Positions 33,801 through 43,500 of a DNA stretch of 64,000 nt are shown piece by piece. The DNA lies in NCBI RefSeq assembly GCF_041381155.1, contig NC_091144.1:19539544-19603543 (forward strand). Direction: 5' to 3'. The DNA is from Argopecten irradians (taxonomy: Eukaryota > Mollusca > Bivalvia > Pectinida > Pectinidae). The translations under genes and the position numbers were made by a program. The notes beneath the pieces were generated by a model. It was not told the origin of the DNA. It did no database searches and was given only the letters and a program-made list of their open reading frames with translations. Within the stretch, counting starts at the first letter, position 1. Each line of letters begins with the position of its first letter.

Positions 33801-36687
33801 ATTTTAAGCCGTGAGATCTGCAAAAGTATTTGACACCTGAGTACCGATTCTCAATCAGCAAGGTAAATTACTTTCTTATAGTAGTCATTACTGGAACTTT
33901 AACATCTGTAATACCAACATATGGACTTTCAATAATGTTTAAGTTATTAAATAATGTATTGTATACATTGTTATTTTAATATGTTTTTTCAACTGTACTC
34001 TATATAGTGAAAAAACGAATATGGTAGCAATTTGTGTTTAATTCAATTTTATGTTGTGAACTATTTGTTAATTGTTGAAATAAAAAGGCTTATGGTATAT
34101 ATTTGCTGCTTTTTATTTTACATTTTTATATTGTGTAATTGTTATACAGCTGCATGAAATTCAACAGGAGCCATAATTACATTTTACTATGAGGTCATCT
34201 GACCCGATAGGGTCAGGATTTTGATATATATATATATGTTTCCAAATATCGATAACAGTTAGGGTCATTAAGGATATGCCATGGAAAGCTGGAGTACCCA
34301 GATTAAAACCACCAACAAGCCGTCATTACCATGCAACTGCACATTTTGATTTCAACCAAAATTGGTACATGCGATTTATGAAATGAGATCTCGGATGAGT
34401 TCGATACATGGTCAAAAAGTGTTGTTGATTTTTTGCAAGGTCGATCCGGGACATTAAATGGCCGCCACAGCCGCCATGGATATTTCTAAAACAATCATTT
34501 TATTAACTTCTTCTCAAGTTCTACCGGTGCGATTTGGCTGAAACTTGCATGAAATGATCCTGACATGGTCCCGACAAAGTGTTGTTATTTTTCGGGTCGA
34601 TCCGAAATCCAAGATGGCCGCCACAGCCGCCATCTTGAAAACACATTTTGAACTTCTTCTCAAGTTCTACTGGTGCGATTTGGCTGAAACTTGCATGAAA
34701 TGATCCTGACATGGTCCCGACAAAGTGTTGTTATTTTTTCGGGTCGATCCGAAATCCAAGATGGCCGCCACAGCCGCCATCTTGAAAACACATTTTGAAC
34801 TTCTTCTCAAGTTCTACCGGTGCGATTTGGCTGAAACTTGCGTGAAATGATCCTGACATGGTCCCGACAAAGTGTTGTTATTTTTCGGGTCGATCCGAAA
34901 TCCAAGATGGCCGCCACAGCCGCCATCTTGAAAACACATTTTGAACTTCTTCTCAAGTTCTACTGGTGCGATTTGGCTGAAACTTGCATGAAAAGATCCT
35001 GACATGGTCCCGACAAAGTGTTGTTATTTTTCGGGTCGATCCGAAATCCAAGATGGCCGCCACAGCCGCCATCTTGAAAACACATTTTGAACTTCTTCTC
35101 AAGTTCTACTGGTGCAATTTTGGCTGAAACTTGCATGAAATGATCCTGACATGGTCCCGACAAAGTGTTGTTATTTTTTCGGGTCGATCCGAAATCCAAG
35201 ATGGCCGCCACAGCCGCCATCTTGAAAACACATTTTGAACTTCTTCTCAAGTTCTACCGGTGCGATTTGGCTGAAACTTGCGTGAAATGATCCTGACATG
35301 GTCCCGACAAAGTGTTGTTATTTTTCGGGTCGATCCGAAATCCAAGATGGCCGCCACAGCCGCCATCTTGAAAACACATTTTGAACTTCTTCTCGAGTTC
35401 TACCGGTGCGATTTGGCTGAAACTTGAGTGAAATGATCCTGACATGGTCCCGACAAAGTGTTGTTATTTTTCGGGTTGATCCAAAATCCAAGATGGCCGC
35501 CACAGCCGCCATCTTGAAAACACATTTTGAACTTCTTCTCAAGTTTTACTGGTGCGATTTGGCTGAAACTTGCATGAAATGATCCTGACATGGTCCCGAC
35601 AAAGTGTTGTTATTTTTTCGGGTCGATCCGAAATCCAAGATGGCCGCCACAGCCGCCATCTTGAAAACACATTTTGAACTTCTTCTCAAGTTCTACCGGT
35701 GCGATTTGGCTGAAACTTGCATGAAATGATCCTGACATGGTCCCGACAAAGTGTTGTTATTTTTCGGGTCGATCCGAAATCCAAGATGGCCGCCACAACC
35801 GCCATCTTGAAAACACATTTTGAACTTCTTCTCAAGTTCTACCGCTGCGATTTCGCTGAAACTTGCATGAAATGATCCTGACATGGTCCCGACAAAGTGT
35901 TGTTATTTTTCGGGTTGATCCAAAATCCAAGATGGCCGCCACAGCCGCCATCTTGAAAACACATTTTGAACTTCTTCTCAAGTTCTACCGGTGCGATTTG
36001 GCTGAAACTTGAGTGAAATGATCCTGACATGGTCCCGACAAAGTGTTGTTATTTTTCGGGTTGATCCAAAATCCAAGATGGCCGCCACAGCCGCCATCTT
36101 GAAAACACATTTTGAACTTCTTCTCAAGTTCTGCCGGTGCGATTTGGCTGAAACTTGCATGAAATGATCCTGATATGGTCCAGACAAAGTATTGTTACAT
36201 CTAGATCTGGTTGATCCCAAATCGAAGATGACTACCATGACACTATATATATCTAATTAATTTCCTATATGTTAAGGCCCTTGGGCCTCTTGTTTGAAAT
36301 AAAATTTGTTGAAAGAAATTGAAAATGATCCTGACATGGTCCTGACAAAGGGACACCATATATAATTAATTTTACTATGGCCAAGGTAGTCAGATGACCG
36401 TTAAGGCCCTTTGGGCCTCTTGTTTTTTAATCTTATTTTTTTTTTTTTAATTTTATTAATATTGACCATAGTTTTAAAAATTTGTCTTTTTTAATTCAGT
36501 TCAGTCATCATCTACCCTGCATGGTACACACGAGGAAATGAAAAGTATGGGTGGACATCTAGTCAGCTCCCGAAAACTTATCACCAAATATGGGCGCCGG
36601 CAATTAACTGATAGACTTCTAATATTTCTAGCTGTGGTGTTCTTCTTTGCAACTGTACTGTATATAGTGAAAAAACGAATATGGTAG
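24890..36687 (+). CDS. BNIP1: Vesicle transport protein Sec20 / BNIP1
   Basis: Six coding exons: 24890-24970, 30808-30900, 31433-31524, 31841-31942, 32517-32638 and 36500-36687. Joined in phase they give 225 residues; human BNIP1 has 228. The start MAAEDIHVRLCLQEIVRLDL matches human MAAPQDVHVRICNQEIVKFD. Exon 2 gives ALIQ-DIRECAD, exon 4 LLLKGGNTVRKR, exon 5 ESLMSLNRTMAAQVQ, and exon 6 SRKLITKYGRRQLTDRLLIF with a C-terminal transmembrane anchor ending VLYIVKKRIW. The protein is a Qb-type SNARE of the ER syntaxin-18 complex used in Golgi-to-ER retrograde traffic; that role is known from the family. Exon 4 uses an unusual GTAGAG donor. Intron 1 holds the 64-bp satellite and intron 5 the 146-bp array. 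ATTAAA at 36740-36745 is a likely poly(A) signal. Confidence 0.95.
25308..25420. mobile_element. Short MITE family C derivative in BNIP1 intron 1
   Basis: Arms ACTCCAGGGGTTACTATCACTG and CAGTGATAGTATTCCCTGG around a short centre; an internally deleted relative of the 25505 copy. Confidence 0.5.
25505..25842. mobile_element. MITE family C, long-armed copy
   Basis: Left arm TATCCTCGATACTCC with CGATCACTTATGATCTC; right arm GAGATCGTAAGTGATTGG with GGAGTATCGAGGATGG. Arms pair over about 80 bp. CCAGAGA flanks both sides and may be the target duplication. Confidence 0.7.
25985..27312 (+). mobile_element. Helentron/pearl-like non-autonomous element A
   Basis: Starts GGTCACCT and ends AGGTGACCTCTTGGGCCTCTTGTTT-like text (split here: AGGTGACC, then a short CTTGGG pairing, then CTCTTGTTT). 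The 5' word GGTCACCT is the complement of the subterminal 3' word AGGTGACC. Such asymmetric inverted repeats plus a 3' hairpin fit the Helitron2/Helentron pattern. Inside are three imperfect direct repeats (near 26180, 26600 and 26925), each containing CCCCAGGGGCC and GGGGCCAAAA. Confidence 0.55.
27440..30688 (+). repeat. 64-bp satellite array, about 51 units, BNIP1 intron 1
   Basis: Unit words in order: TCTATAAGTCTGGTGTCAGG, GCCAGAGTATCTC, GGCTACACCAGACATC, TATCTGTTATAATG. Most units are 64 bp, some are 61 bp (TATAATGGTGTC in place of TATAAGTCTGGTGTC) and a few carry a 1-bp insert (GGTGTGCAGG). Each unit holds an inverted repeat, GTCTGGTGT and ACACCAGAC, separated by about 24 bases. Blocks of variants recur in the same order (for example around 27440-28010 and 29740-30060), showing higher-order duplication. 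Frames through the array are by-products of the repeat. Confidence 0.95.
31213..31367. mobile_element. Foldback MITE in BNIP1 intron 2
   Basis: Arms AAGCATTGATGT, TTTTAACTTCATTGGG and TTTGTTTGCAAA on the left. TTTGCAAACAAAA, CCCAATGAAGTTAAAA and ACATCAATGCTT on the right. Confidence 0.7.
32780..32931. mobile_element. MITE family D, copy 2
   Basis: Ends CAATACGGGG and CCCCGTATTG, then inverted arms GGTAAAGTACAATTTAC with GTAAATTTTACTTTACC and TTAGTCCCACC with GGTGGGACTAA. Related to 4118-4298. Confidence 0.75.
33000..33985. other. BNIP1 intron 5, nothing recognised
   Basis: AT-rich intron sequence without visible repeats or exons. Confidence 0.5.
33990..34500 (+). repeat. Copy of BNIP1 last-exon tail and 3' flank inside intron 5
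   Basis: From CAACTGTACT at 33991 the sequence follows the end of exon 6 (coding for TVLYIVKKRIW and the stop), then the 3' untranslated sequence (AATAAA here, ATTAAA in the real exon) and a worn interspersed repeat up to CATGGATATTT. It matches about 36647-37150. The copied piece has no splice acceptor and starts in mid-exon. It is interrupted by a 35-bp insert bearing GGTCATCTGACCC, the left end of a Helentron-like element. Confidence 0.85.
34193..36295 (+). mobile_element. Helentron/pearl-like element B with tandem core
   Basis: Left end GGTCATCTGACCC with a CTGACCC-GATA-GGGTCAG hairpin. Right end AAGGCCCTTGGGCCTCTTGTTT-like hairpin (AAGGCCC then TTGGGCCT then CTTGTTT) at about 36273-36295. 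Between them lie about 12 tandem 146-bp units. Left flank, tandem core and right flank with a hairpin is the layout described for pearl elements of bivalves. Confidence 0.5.
34505..36240. repeat. 146/147-bp tandem repeat, about 12 units
   Basis: Units start AACTTCTTCTCAAGTTCTAC and contain GGCTGAAACTTGCATGAAAT, GATCCTGACATGGTCCCGAC, AAAGTGTTGTTATTTTTCGG and AAGATGGCCGCCACAGCC followed by GCCATCTTGAAAAC. Units are 95-99% alike. Each carries GCCGCCATCTTG, which equals the YY1 consensus. Minus-strand frames repeating MCFQDGGCGGHLGF are by-products; the period is not a multiple of three in most units. Confidence 0.95.
36300..36425 (+). mobile_element. 3' end fragment of a Helentron-like element
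   Basis: Contains GATCCTGACATGGTCCTGAC, then GTCAGATGACC (complement of the left-end word GGTCATCTGAC of element B), and ends AAGGCCCTTTGGGCCT followed by CTTGTTT. It lies 75 bp before BNIP1 exon 6. Confidence 0.55.
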
Positions 36688-36861
36688 CAATTTGTGTTTA
36701 ATTCAATTTTATGTTGTGAACTATTTGTTAATTGTTGAAATTAAAAGGCTTATGGTATATAATATATGCTTTTTTATTTACATTTCTACATTGTGTAATT
36801 GTTTATACAGCTATCTGAAATTCAACAGGAGCCACGAATTACTACAGTTTGGTTTGTTTTG

Positions 36862-36867
<6 letters not shown>

Positions 36868-36900
<33 letters not shown>
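36868..36900. repeat. (TA)n microsatellite
   Basis: An uninterrupted TA run of about 30 bases after the BNIP1 stop codon; a shorter run occupies the same place in the upstream copy (about 34219-34229). Confidence 0.95.
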
Positions 36901-36902
<2 letters not shown>

Positions 36903-37399
36903 CCTAATATAATTAACAGTTAGGGTCATTAAGGATATGCCATGGAAAGCTGGAGTACCCAGATTAAAACCACCAACAGGCAGTCATTACCATGCAACTG
37001 CACTCGATTTCAACCAAAATTGGTACATTGTTTTATATCAATGAGATCTCGGATGAGTTCGATAATGGTCAAAACTCGTCAATATTTGCAAGAGTTACGG
37101 GACATTAAAATCGTCAAAACAGATAAATCCATGGATATTTACTTATAATCTAATATTAATAATTTTATTAGTAAATATTCCGATTAACAAATAATTTTTC
37201 AAATCTTGTATTTTCTGAAAAAAATCACGTGACTGTTAGGTGTACATTTTTCTATTCATCAGTCCATCCACCAAATACAAAAAAAACGTATGACAACATC
37301 CATTTTCCAATGCTTCAATAAATCAAAGCACCCATTGGATTATTGCTTATTTTTCCTAGTTTTTCAATAGATGGTGAGCTATTCAAATCACTTTTGGTC

Positions 37400-37841
37400 T
37401 GTGGTCCATGGTCAGTCGTTCCGCCAGGCAGCCATCTTGGATATTGATAGTTAAAGTTGTTATTGCTATTTCTCAGATAGTATTAAGGATCGTTCTTAAA
37501 TTTCATATGTAGGTTGCCTAGGGCCCTAGTTTGGCATATTGCGTTTTGAGACTGATTAGTCAACAAGATGGCCTCCAGACTGCCATCTTGGATTTTGATA
37601 GTTAAAGTTTGTTATTGTTATGTCTCAGAAAGTACTTAAGTGATCTATCTCAAATTTCATATCCATTTTGGGACTTGTATTTTGATAGTTGACATTTGTT
37701 ACAGCTATTTCTAAAAAAGTACTGAAGCGATCTGTCTCAAATTTTATATTTAGCATGTTTGAAAATGTTTGATCCCTCTTTCCATTGTCAGACATAGATC
37801 ATTCTTTTGTGGGCACCAAGATCCCTCTGGGATCTCTTGTT
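37400..37841 (+). mobile_element. Helentron-like element, hairpin variant
   Basis: Contains two GCCATCTTGGAT blocks (37434 and 37585) and ends with GATCCC-TCT-GGGATC followed by TCTTGTT at 37820-37841. The hairpin stem differs from the GGCCC/GGGCC form of its relatives by matched changes on both arms. Left end not fixed. Confidence 0.45.
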
Positions 37842-37871
37842 GATATAACTTATTTTTCATTCAGTTTTTAA

Positions 37872-38404
37872 CTCACCTGGTCCAAAGGACAAAGGTGAGC
37901 TTATGCCATACCGTGGCGTCCAGCGTCCATCGTCCATCATCTGTCCTCCGTGGTCCGTCCGTCTGTTCGTCAACAATCGACTTCTTCTCCATAACCGATG
38001 GTCGGAATTCAACAAAATTTGACTGGTAGCATCCTTATGGGTTACTGACTGAAAATTGTACAAATAATGGTAGCATCCTTATAGGGTGATGATTCAAAAT
38101 TGTACAAATGATGGGGCTGACCCCCGGGGCCTTAGACGCGGGGTCTAAAAGGTTAATAAGGCTACTATTTTTATATAAATTACTTCCTCTCTGAAACTAT
38201 GTATTGGATAGCATATTCGTATGGTATCTATAGCATCATTATATGATGAGATTCAAAATTAAACAAATCATGGAGTCAATTTTGCTATTTTTTCTAATTG
38301 TAAGAGTCTTTGTGATGTTTGAATCACTAATTACGTAATTACAGAATTACTCAAAAAAAGAAAAAAAAAAGTTGAGCGATACAGGCCCTCTGGGCCTCTT
38401 GTTT
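37872..38404 (+). mobile_element. Helentron-like element E
   Basis: Begins CTCACCTGGTCC AAA GGAC AA AGGTGAG (a hairpin) and ends GTTGAGCGATACAGGCCC, TCTGGGCCT, CTTGTTT. Internal text (CTTCTTCTCCATAACCGATGG, CCCCCGGGGCC) is of the common bivalve non-autonomous type. CTCACC at the left is complementary to a worn GTTGAG at the right. Confidence 0.55.
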
Positions 38405-38409
38405 ATTTA

Positions 38410-39134
38410 TATACAATACACATTACATAATCATTTCCTTATTATCATTCTCACTACATTCTCATCCCCCTCTAAATTATCAACCATGCATACCGTGAAA
38501 ACTTGAAGTTTGGGGTGTGCAAGTTACATTGATAGGGGAGGCTTAAAAAATTCATGGGAGAAAATCTATTCATTCTCAGGGGCTGACGATCTATGAATGA
38601 TGAAGTACCGCTCTGTTTTTGATAGCCTTTTTAATTCATTTAATAAAAAGTATTGATGAATTATAAAAGCAATGCCTCACCTACTACAGTTGATCAAATA
38701 AGGCTAGCTAGTTACAGTGTTAAGTTCACCATATTTCTGAGTCACAGGAACTAGCCTACCACATGTGGATCCTGGATGCCAACCATCTCTATACATAGAA
38801 CAGATTTGAGATTTGAATTTTCAAATTAACTGCACTATGTAGTATGCATTACTAAAAATTACCCAGCACATTGAATTTACCACCCGCAGCAAGGAACCAC
38901 CAATGACGTCTATCGTCAATATTCAAAATTCAGGTTATAATACCAATTTCCATGAACTTGTGTTATCCCGTTAAGAACTAGTACTAGAGAATAACAGGAA
39001 TTGTCTTACTCTATGTGTATAAGTACCCCGAAGGGCATCATCTTTAAAACTATTTCTAATACAAGATACATGTATATACACGGGCAACTTCGAATTCGCT
39101 AGCTAAGGGTTTTAGGGGGGAGAGTATCGGAATT
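38410..39134. other. No gene; one dispersed repeat
   Basis: About 38765-38960 resembles 51790-52010 (TTTGAGATTTG, TTACCCAGCACATTGAATTT, CCGCAGCAA, GTCTATCGTCAAT). Otherwise nothing is recognised. Confidence 0.5.
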
Positions 39135-39394
39135 TACAGGATGCCCCAAAAACGTGTCCCGTCTTTCAGGTAAAAACTTTTTAATTCAAAATGCCTTTGA
39201 GAGCAGGAGTATCTTAATTTAACTTAATTCGGTACACATGTACTGATTACATCATCATTTCGTGTGATGACGTCATAATAGAAATTATGGCGTCATTTAT
39301 GTTGTTACGATTCAGCGACTTTCCATCAACATGAAGATTCAGGCTGAAATTATTGAACTCTACTATGCGACCAGAGAATCCGTTATCTTACATA

Positions 39395-39646
39395 AATTTC
39401 ACCCAATATGCATCTGTCTCTCTCTTGAAAATCATTACTTTTCTTATGGTACGAGGGTGATTCCAATATTAAACAACATAATGCGTAACTTGTATTTCAT
39501 CGAATCATATCATATATTTAAATTTCACCCAATATGCATCTGTCTCTCTCTTGAAAATCATTACTTTTCTTATGGTACGAGGGTGATTCCAATATTAAAC
39601 AACATAATGCGTAACTTGTATTTCATCGAATCATATCATATATTTA
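39395..39646 (+). repeat. 126-bp perfect tandem duplication across the transposon junction
   Basis: Positions 39395-39520 and 39521-39646 appear identical. Each contains 60 bp of flank (ending TTATGGTACGA) plus the first 66 bp of the inserted transposon (GGGTGATTCC onward). Therefore the duplication happened after the insertion, and recently. Confidence 0.9.
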
Positions 39647-39933
39647 AGGTTATTTTGTCGAAATATCAATAAATAAGCAACAAGAATGTATCTAAATCAT
39701 ATAAAATGACTCCATGGACTTTTAAAAGCATATTTAGGACCCAAATCGACTTGTAACCAAGCAGGAATGTTATATTGATCAGTTAATTATAACATCAAAC
39801 ATTTGAATATTGTAAACATTTAGCAGTCAAATAAAACCATTTTTACATAAGTTTTTAAAGTGTTTGTTCATTTCTTTAATGTTTAACTCTTAAATGATGA
39901 TTTTTCAACAAATTTTCTGTGTAACCAACACTG

Positions 39934-40515
39934 CGTCATTACCGTAACGATGATTTAAAATTGAAAATTATCTAAGAGTTATCGCCCTTTAAGCATGTTT
40001 CCTCTTCCTATCTGAGAGTTAGCGGCGGGAAAAATTTGACACGCCAATGTCTGCTGACCAGCGGTTTTCAGGAGAAGAAGGATTAGTCTGTAAGTTTCAA
40101 ATTTACTTAAGAATGTTTTTTACTAGTCATTACCGTACATTGGATATCTTACACCATACAACTGATTAAACTCTAGCAAGTATCTAACTGCTATACACAA
40201 TATCGTATGCAGCGTGGGAACAGATTGATTTTCTCCTTGTACTGTTAAGGGGCTCCATTCGGGGTTTTTTATAATAAAAAGTCATTACCATAACTGTCAT
40301 TACCAAAACGAGTACTCCAGTAACGGTAATGACCACACCGTTACGGAAATGACTTTCAATATGAAAATGAATTATTGACCATTATACAAATCAAAAATAA
40401 ATCATTATTAATAGTAAAATTATCAAATAAAATATAGAATGATACATGAATAGCAAATAACTGAGAAGTAAAACTTCAGTAACGGTTATAACAACAACGT
40501 TACGGAAATGACATT
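39934..40515. repeat. Left subterminal GTCATTACCGTAACG repeats
   Basis: Direct or inverted copies near 39936, 40126, 40282, 40298, 40321 (GTAACGGTAATGAC), 40339 (CCGTTACGGAAATGAC), 40480 and 40498 (CGTTACGGAAATGAC). Related words occur to the right of the gene at 46774-46826 and near 47142. They surround the first exon, so they may act in transposase binding, in promoter control, or both. Confidence 0.65.
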
Positions 40516-43500
40516 CATTATGAAAATGAATGATTTACCAATATACACATTAAAGATAAACCATTAAATGGTAAAATCATAAAAAACACGAAAGGAGATA
40601 TTAGCAAATAAATGAAATGTACCAAATTGAAATAAAGAAAATAACAAGTTTACTTTATCATAATAAATTATTTATAAATAGGGAGTACTGATTTATTTAT
40701 TTATATTTATTGCAGTGTACAAAACAATCCTTAATGAAACGGATAAAGGCTTAGCGGCCACAGAAAAACATTTCTTTGAACTTTTATCTGAAACTGGCGA
40801 AAAACCGCCAAATTGGGCCACAAGGGTTTGTGATCTGTACGATGATATAACCAACGCTAAAGACAAAATAGAACTAAGGAAAAGACAAAAAAGAATGGTT
40901 TTGTCAGGAGCAGAAAGAGCTGCGTTATGGCGGCAAAGACAGAGAGAAAATACAAATAAACATGATGAATATAAACGGAAAGAAAGAGAAAGATATCAAA
41001 TGCGAAAGAAAAAGGGTCAAATAAAAATGGTGGAAGATATGTCACACAGAGAACAAAGAAGCGCTAGAAAAAACTGGCGAAAGAATCAAAGAAACAAAAG
41101 GACCAAAGACAAAACAATTTCAAAGGCCATGAAAGAAACTTTGACGCCCCCGATGTCTCCAGATAATGAGAGAACGGTAGAGCACCTTAGTCGCAGAGAC
41201 TCAACAATGAAGAAAATTGGTCGTAAACGTGTCCGCCGTGACAGATCAAAAGCTTATAGAAAGATAGGAAAGTTAGAGGTAGCTCTGTTTAAGCAGAAAA
41301 GATTAGTAAACAAATATAAAGTTAGAAACTTTCGCTTAAAGGGACTAAATCGTTAAAAAATCATGTAATAAAAGATAAAACGAGTTATAGAACTGAAAAT
41401 AATGGTAAAAGTTATGTACTTTGTGTTTATAACAAAATTTAAAAGTCTGTATAACCATTTTGTTCAAAATGAAGAAAAAACTAAAAATAAATAGGAACGA
41501 CCTAGTCACTATTTCATATCATTATCTTTCGGCGAGGTAAACAATCCCTGTGTGCATGCGCGATGTGGGAACATTTACCGAAAGGAAATCTCATCTGTCT
41601 GATGGACATTATCTGCTGTCGACTGAAAACACCAATTTATCGACTACAAGTACCTTATTACTGTGTTAAATCTAATAAACGTTGAAACGTATGCAGAAGT
41701 TTTGTGAAGAGTTTCTAAGTGTAAATATCATATAGTGTACTGGTTTTTTGCAGCTTTAAGGAAGAGTTTTCATTATATTATAAGGTTTTATACTTGCTTC
41801 TTACATTATTTTATTTTCATTTGTCATATTAGGTACTAGATCGTTAAACCTGCCAATATTATTAGGTTTTAAAAAAAATGGCCTAATATATCAACTTTCT
41901 AATAAGGAAAAACTAATAATATAGGCATATTTAGCGGGCTAATGAGGTACATGTATTTCTTTTATCTTTATATCAATATTTGACATTCCCTATATATCCT
42001 TAGTTATAATGTCTATCCGTCTAATGGACATTCCCTATAGCCCTATAGTATACCCGTCTAATGGACATTCCTTTATATAGCCCTAGTTATAATATATATC
42101 CGTCTAATGGACATTCCTTATATAGCCATAGTTATAATATAAATCCGTCTAATTGCCATTCCCTATATATCGTTAGTTATATTATATATCCGTCTAATGG
42201 ATATTCCTTATATAGCCCTAGTTATAATATATATCCGTCAAATGGATATTCCTTATATAGCCCTAGTTATAATATATATCCGTCTAATGGACATTCCTTA
42301 TATAGCCCTAGTTATAATATATATCCGTCTAATTTGCCATTCCCTATATATCGTTAGTTATAGTCTCTATCCGTCTAATGGACATTCCCTACATAGCCCT
42401 AGTTATAATATAATATCCGTCTAATGGATATTCCTTATATAGCCCTAGTTATAATATATATCCGTCTAATGGACATTCCTTATATAGCCCTAGTTATAAT
42501 ATATATCCGTCTAATGGACATTCCCTATAAATACGTAGTTATAGTCTATCTGTCTAATGGAAATTCCCTATTATGCAAATATTTCATGGGTTACTGTGCT
42601 CTAGTTCATAATATAATGTATTAACCCGAGGTTCGACCTCGTGCAATATGATATTTGTTGATTACTACCACCGAGGGGTAAATATTATGAATTAGTGCAC
42701 AGAAACTCATGAAATATTTGTTTTATTATATAATCACTATTTTGTTTAGTTGAATATTTTATAAAACGAATACGACAATCACTTTAAATAAAACAAAATC
42801 AACAGCACCCTACCGTACGGAGAAGCTTCAAGTCCTATTGAAGATTGACGTATTACCTACGTACGTCACGTTCAAACTCCGGTTTGAATGTCTTATTTTC
42901 TTCGTTAACATTATTAGACCTGCATGCAGCCTTTTAATCTAATACATCGCCGTGTCCGTCCTCTATTCGATAAACGTCTACATGACGTGCTTGATTCGAG
43001 ATCTATAAAGCTAGCGCGAAATTGAGCGTGAACCTTTGTGACGTCATAATAACGTAACTCACTGTTACGCGCGATTCCTCGGAAGTTTATATTAATTAAA
43101 AAATCGTTGAAAATATTGTATTTTCTCGAATATGAATTGGTGTAAACAAATTATGTAATAAATATACCTATATATATATCCCTAGTTAATAATGTCTATC
43201 CGTCTAATGGACACTCCCCTATATAGCTACATGTCACTAGTTATATAACCTTTTTCCATCTGATTTACTTAAGATGTTCCACCGCCGACAGAGCATAAAT
43301 GATATTTATCATTTGAACAATAATTGGTGTTTTAATCGTGTACATATGCCTAATTAACACAAAAAATAGTATAAAATAATTTCTTTTGCCTTTGGTGCAT
43401 GCGCAAACAGTACTTAATTCCATATAAGATATAGTGCCACGGGGTTTTTTCGGGATGTAATTAATTATTTTTCATATTTTTTAACTTGAAGTAAAATTAG

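Noticed and set aside
34505-36240. Minus-strand frames repeating FKMCFQDGGCGGHLGF
   Set aside because: By-products of the 146-bp tandem repeat, broken at each change of unit length.
36868-36900. TA-rich stretch as a replication or centromere signal
   Set aside because: Simple TA microsatellite; the duplicate has a shorter one in the same place.
39331-39672. 113-codon frame with an exact internal duplication
   Set aside because: It spans flank and transposon end copied by the 126-bp tandem duplication. Only the first ~17 residues resemble a helix-turn-helix start of a TA-target element.
42061-42624. Frames repeating SLYSPSYNIYPSNGH
   Set aside because: 45-bp minisatellite, open because the period is a multiple of three.
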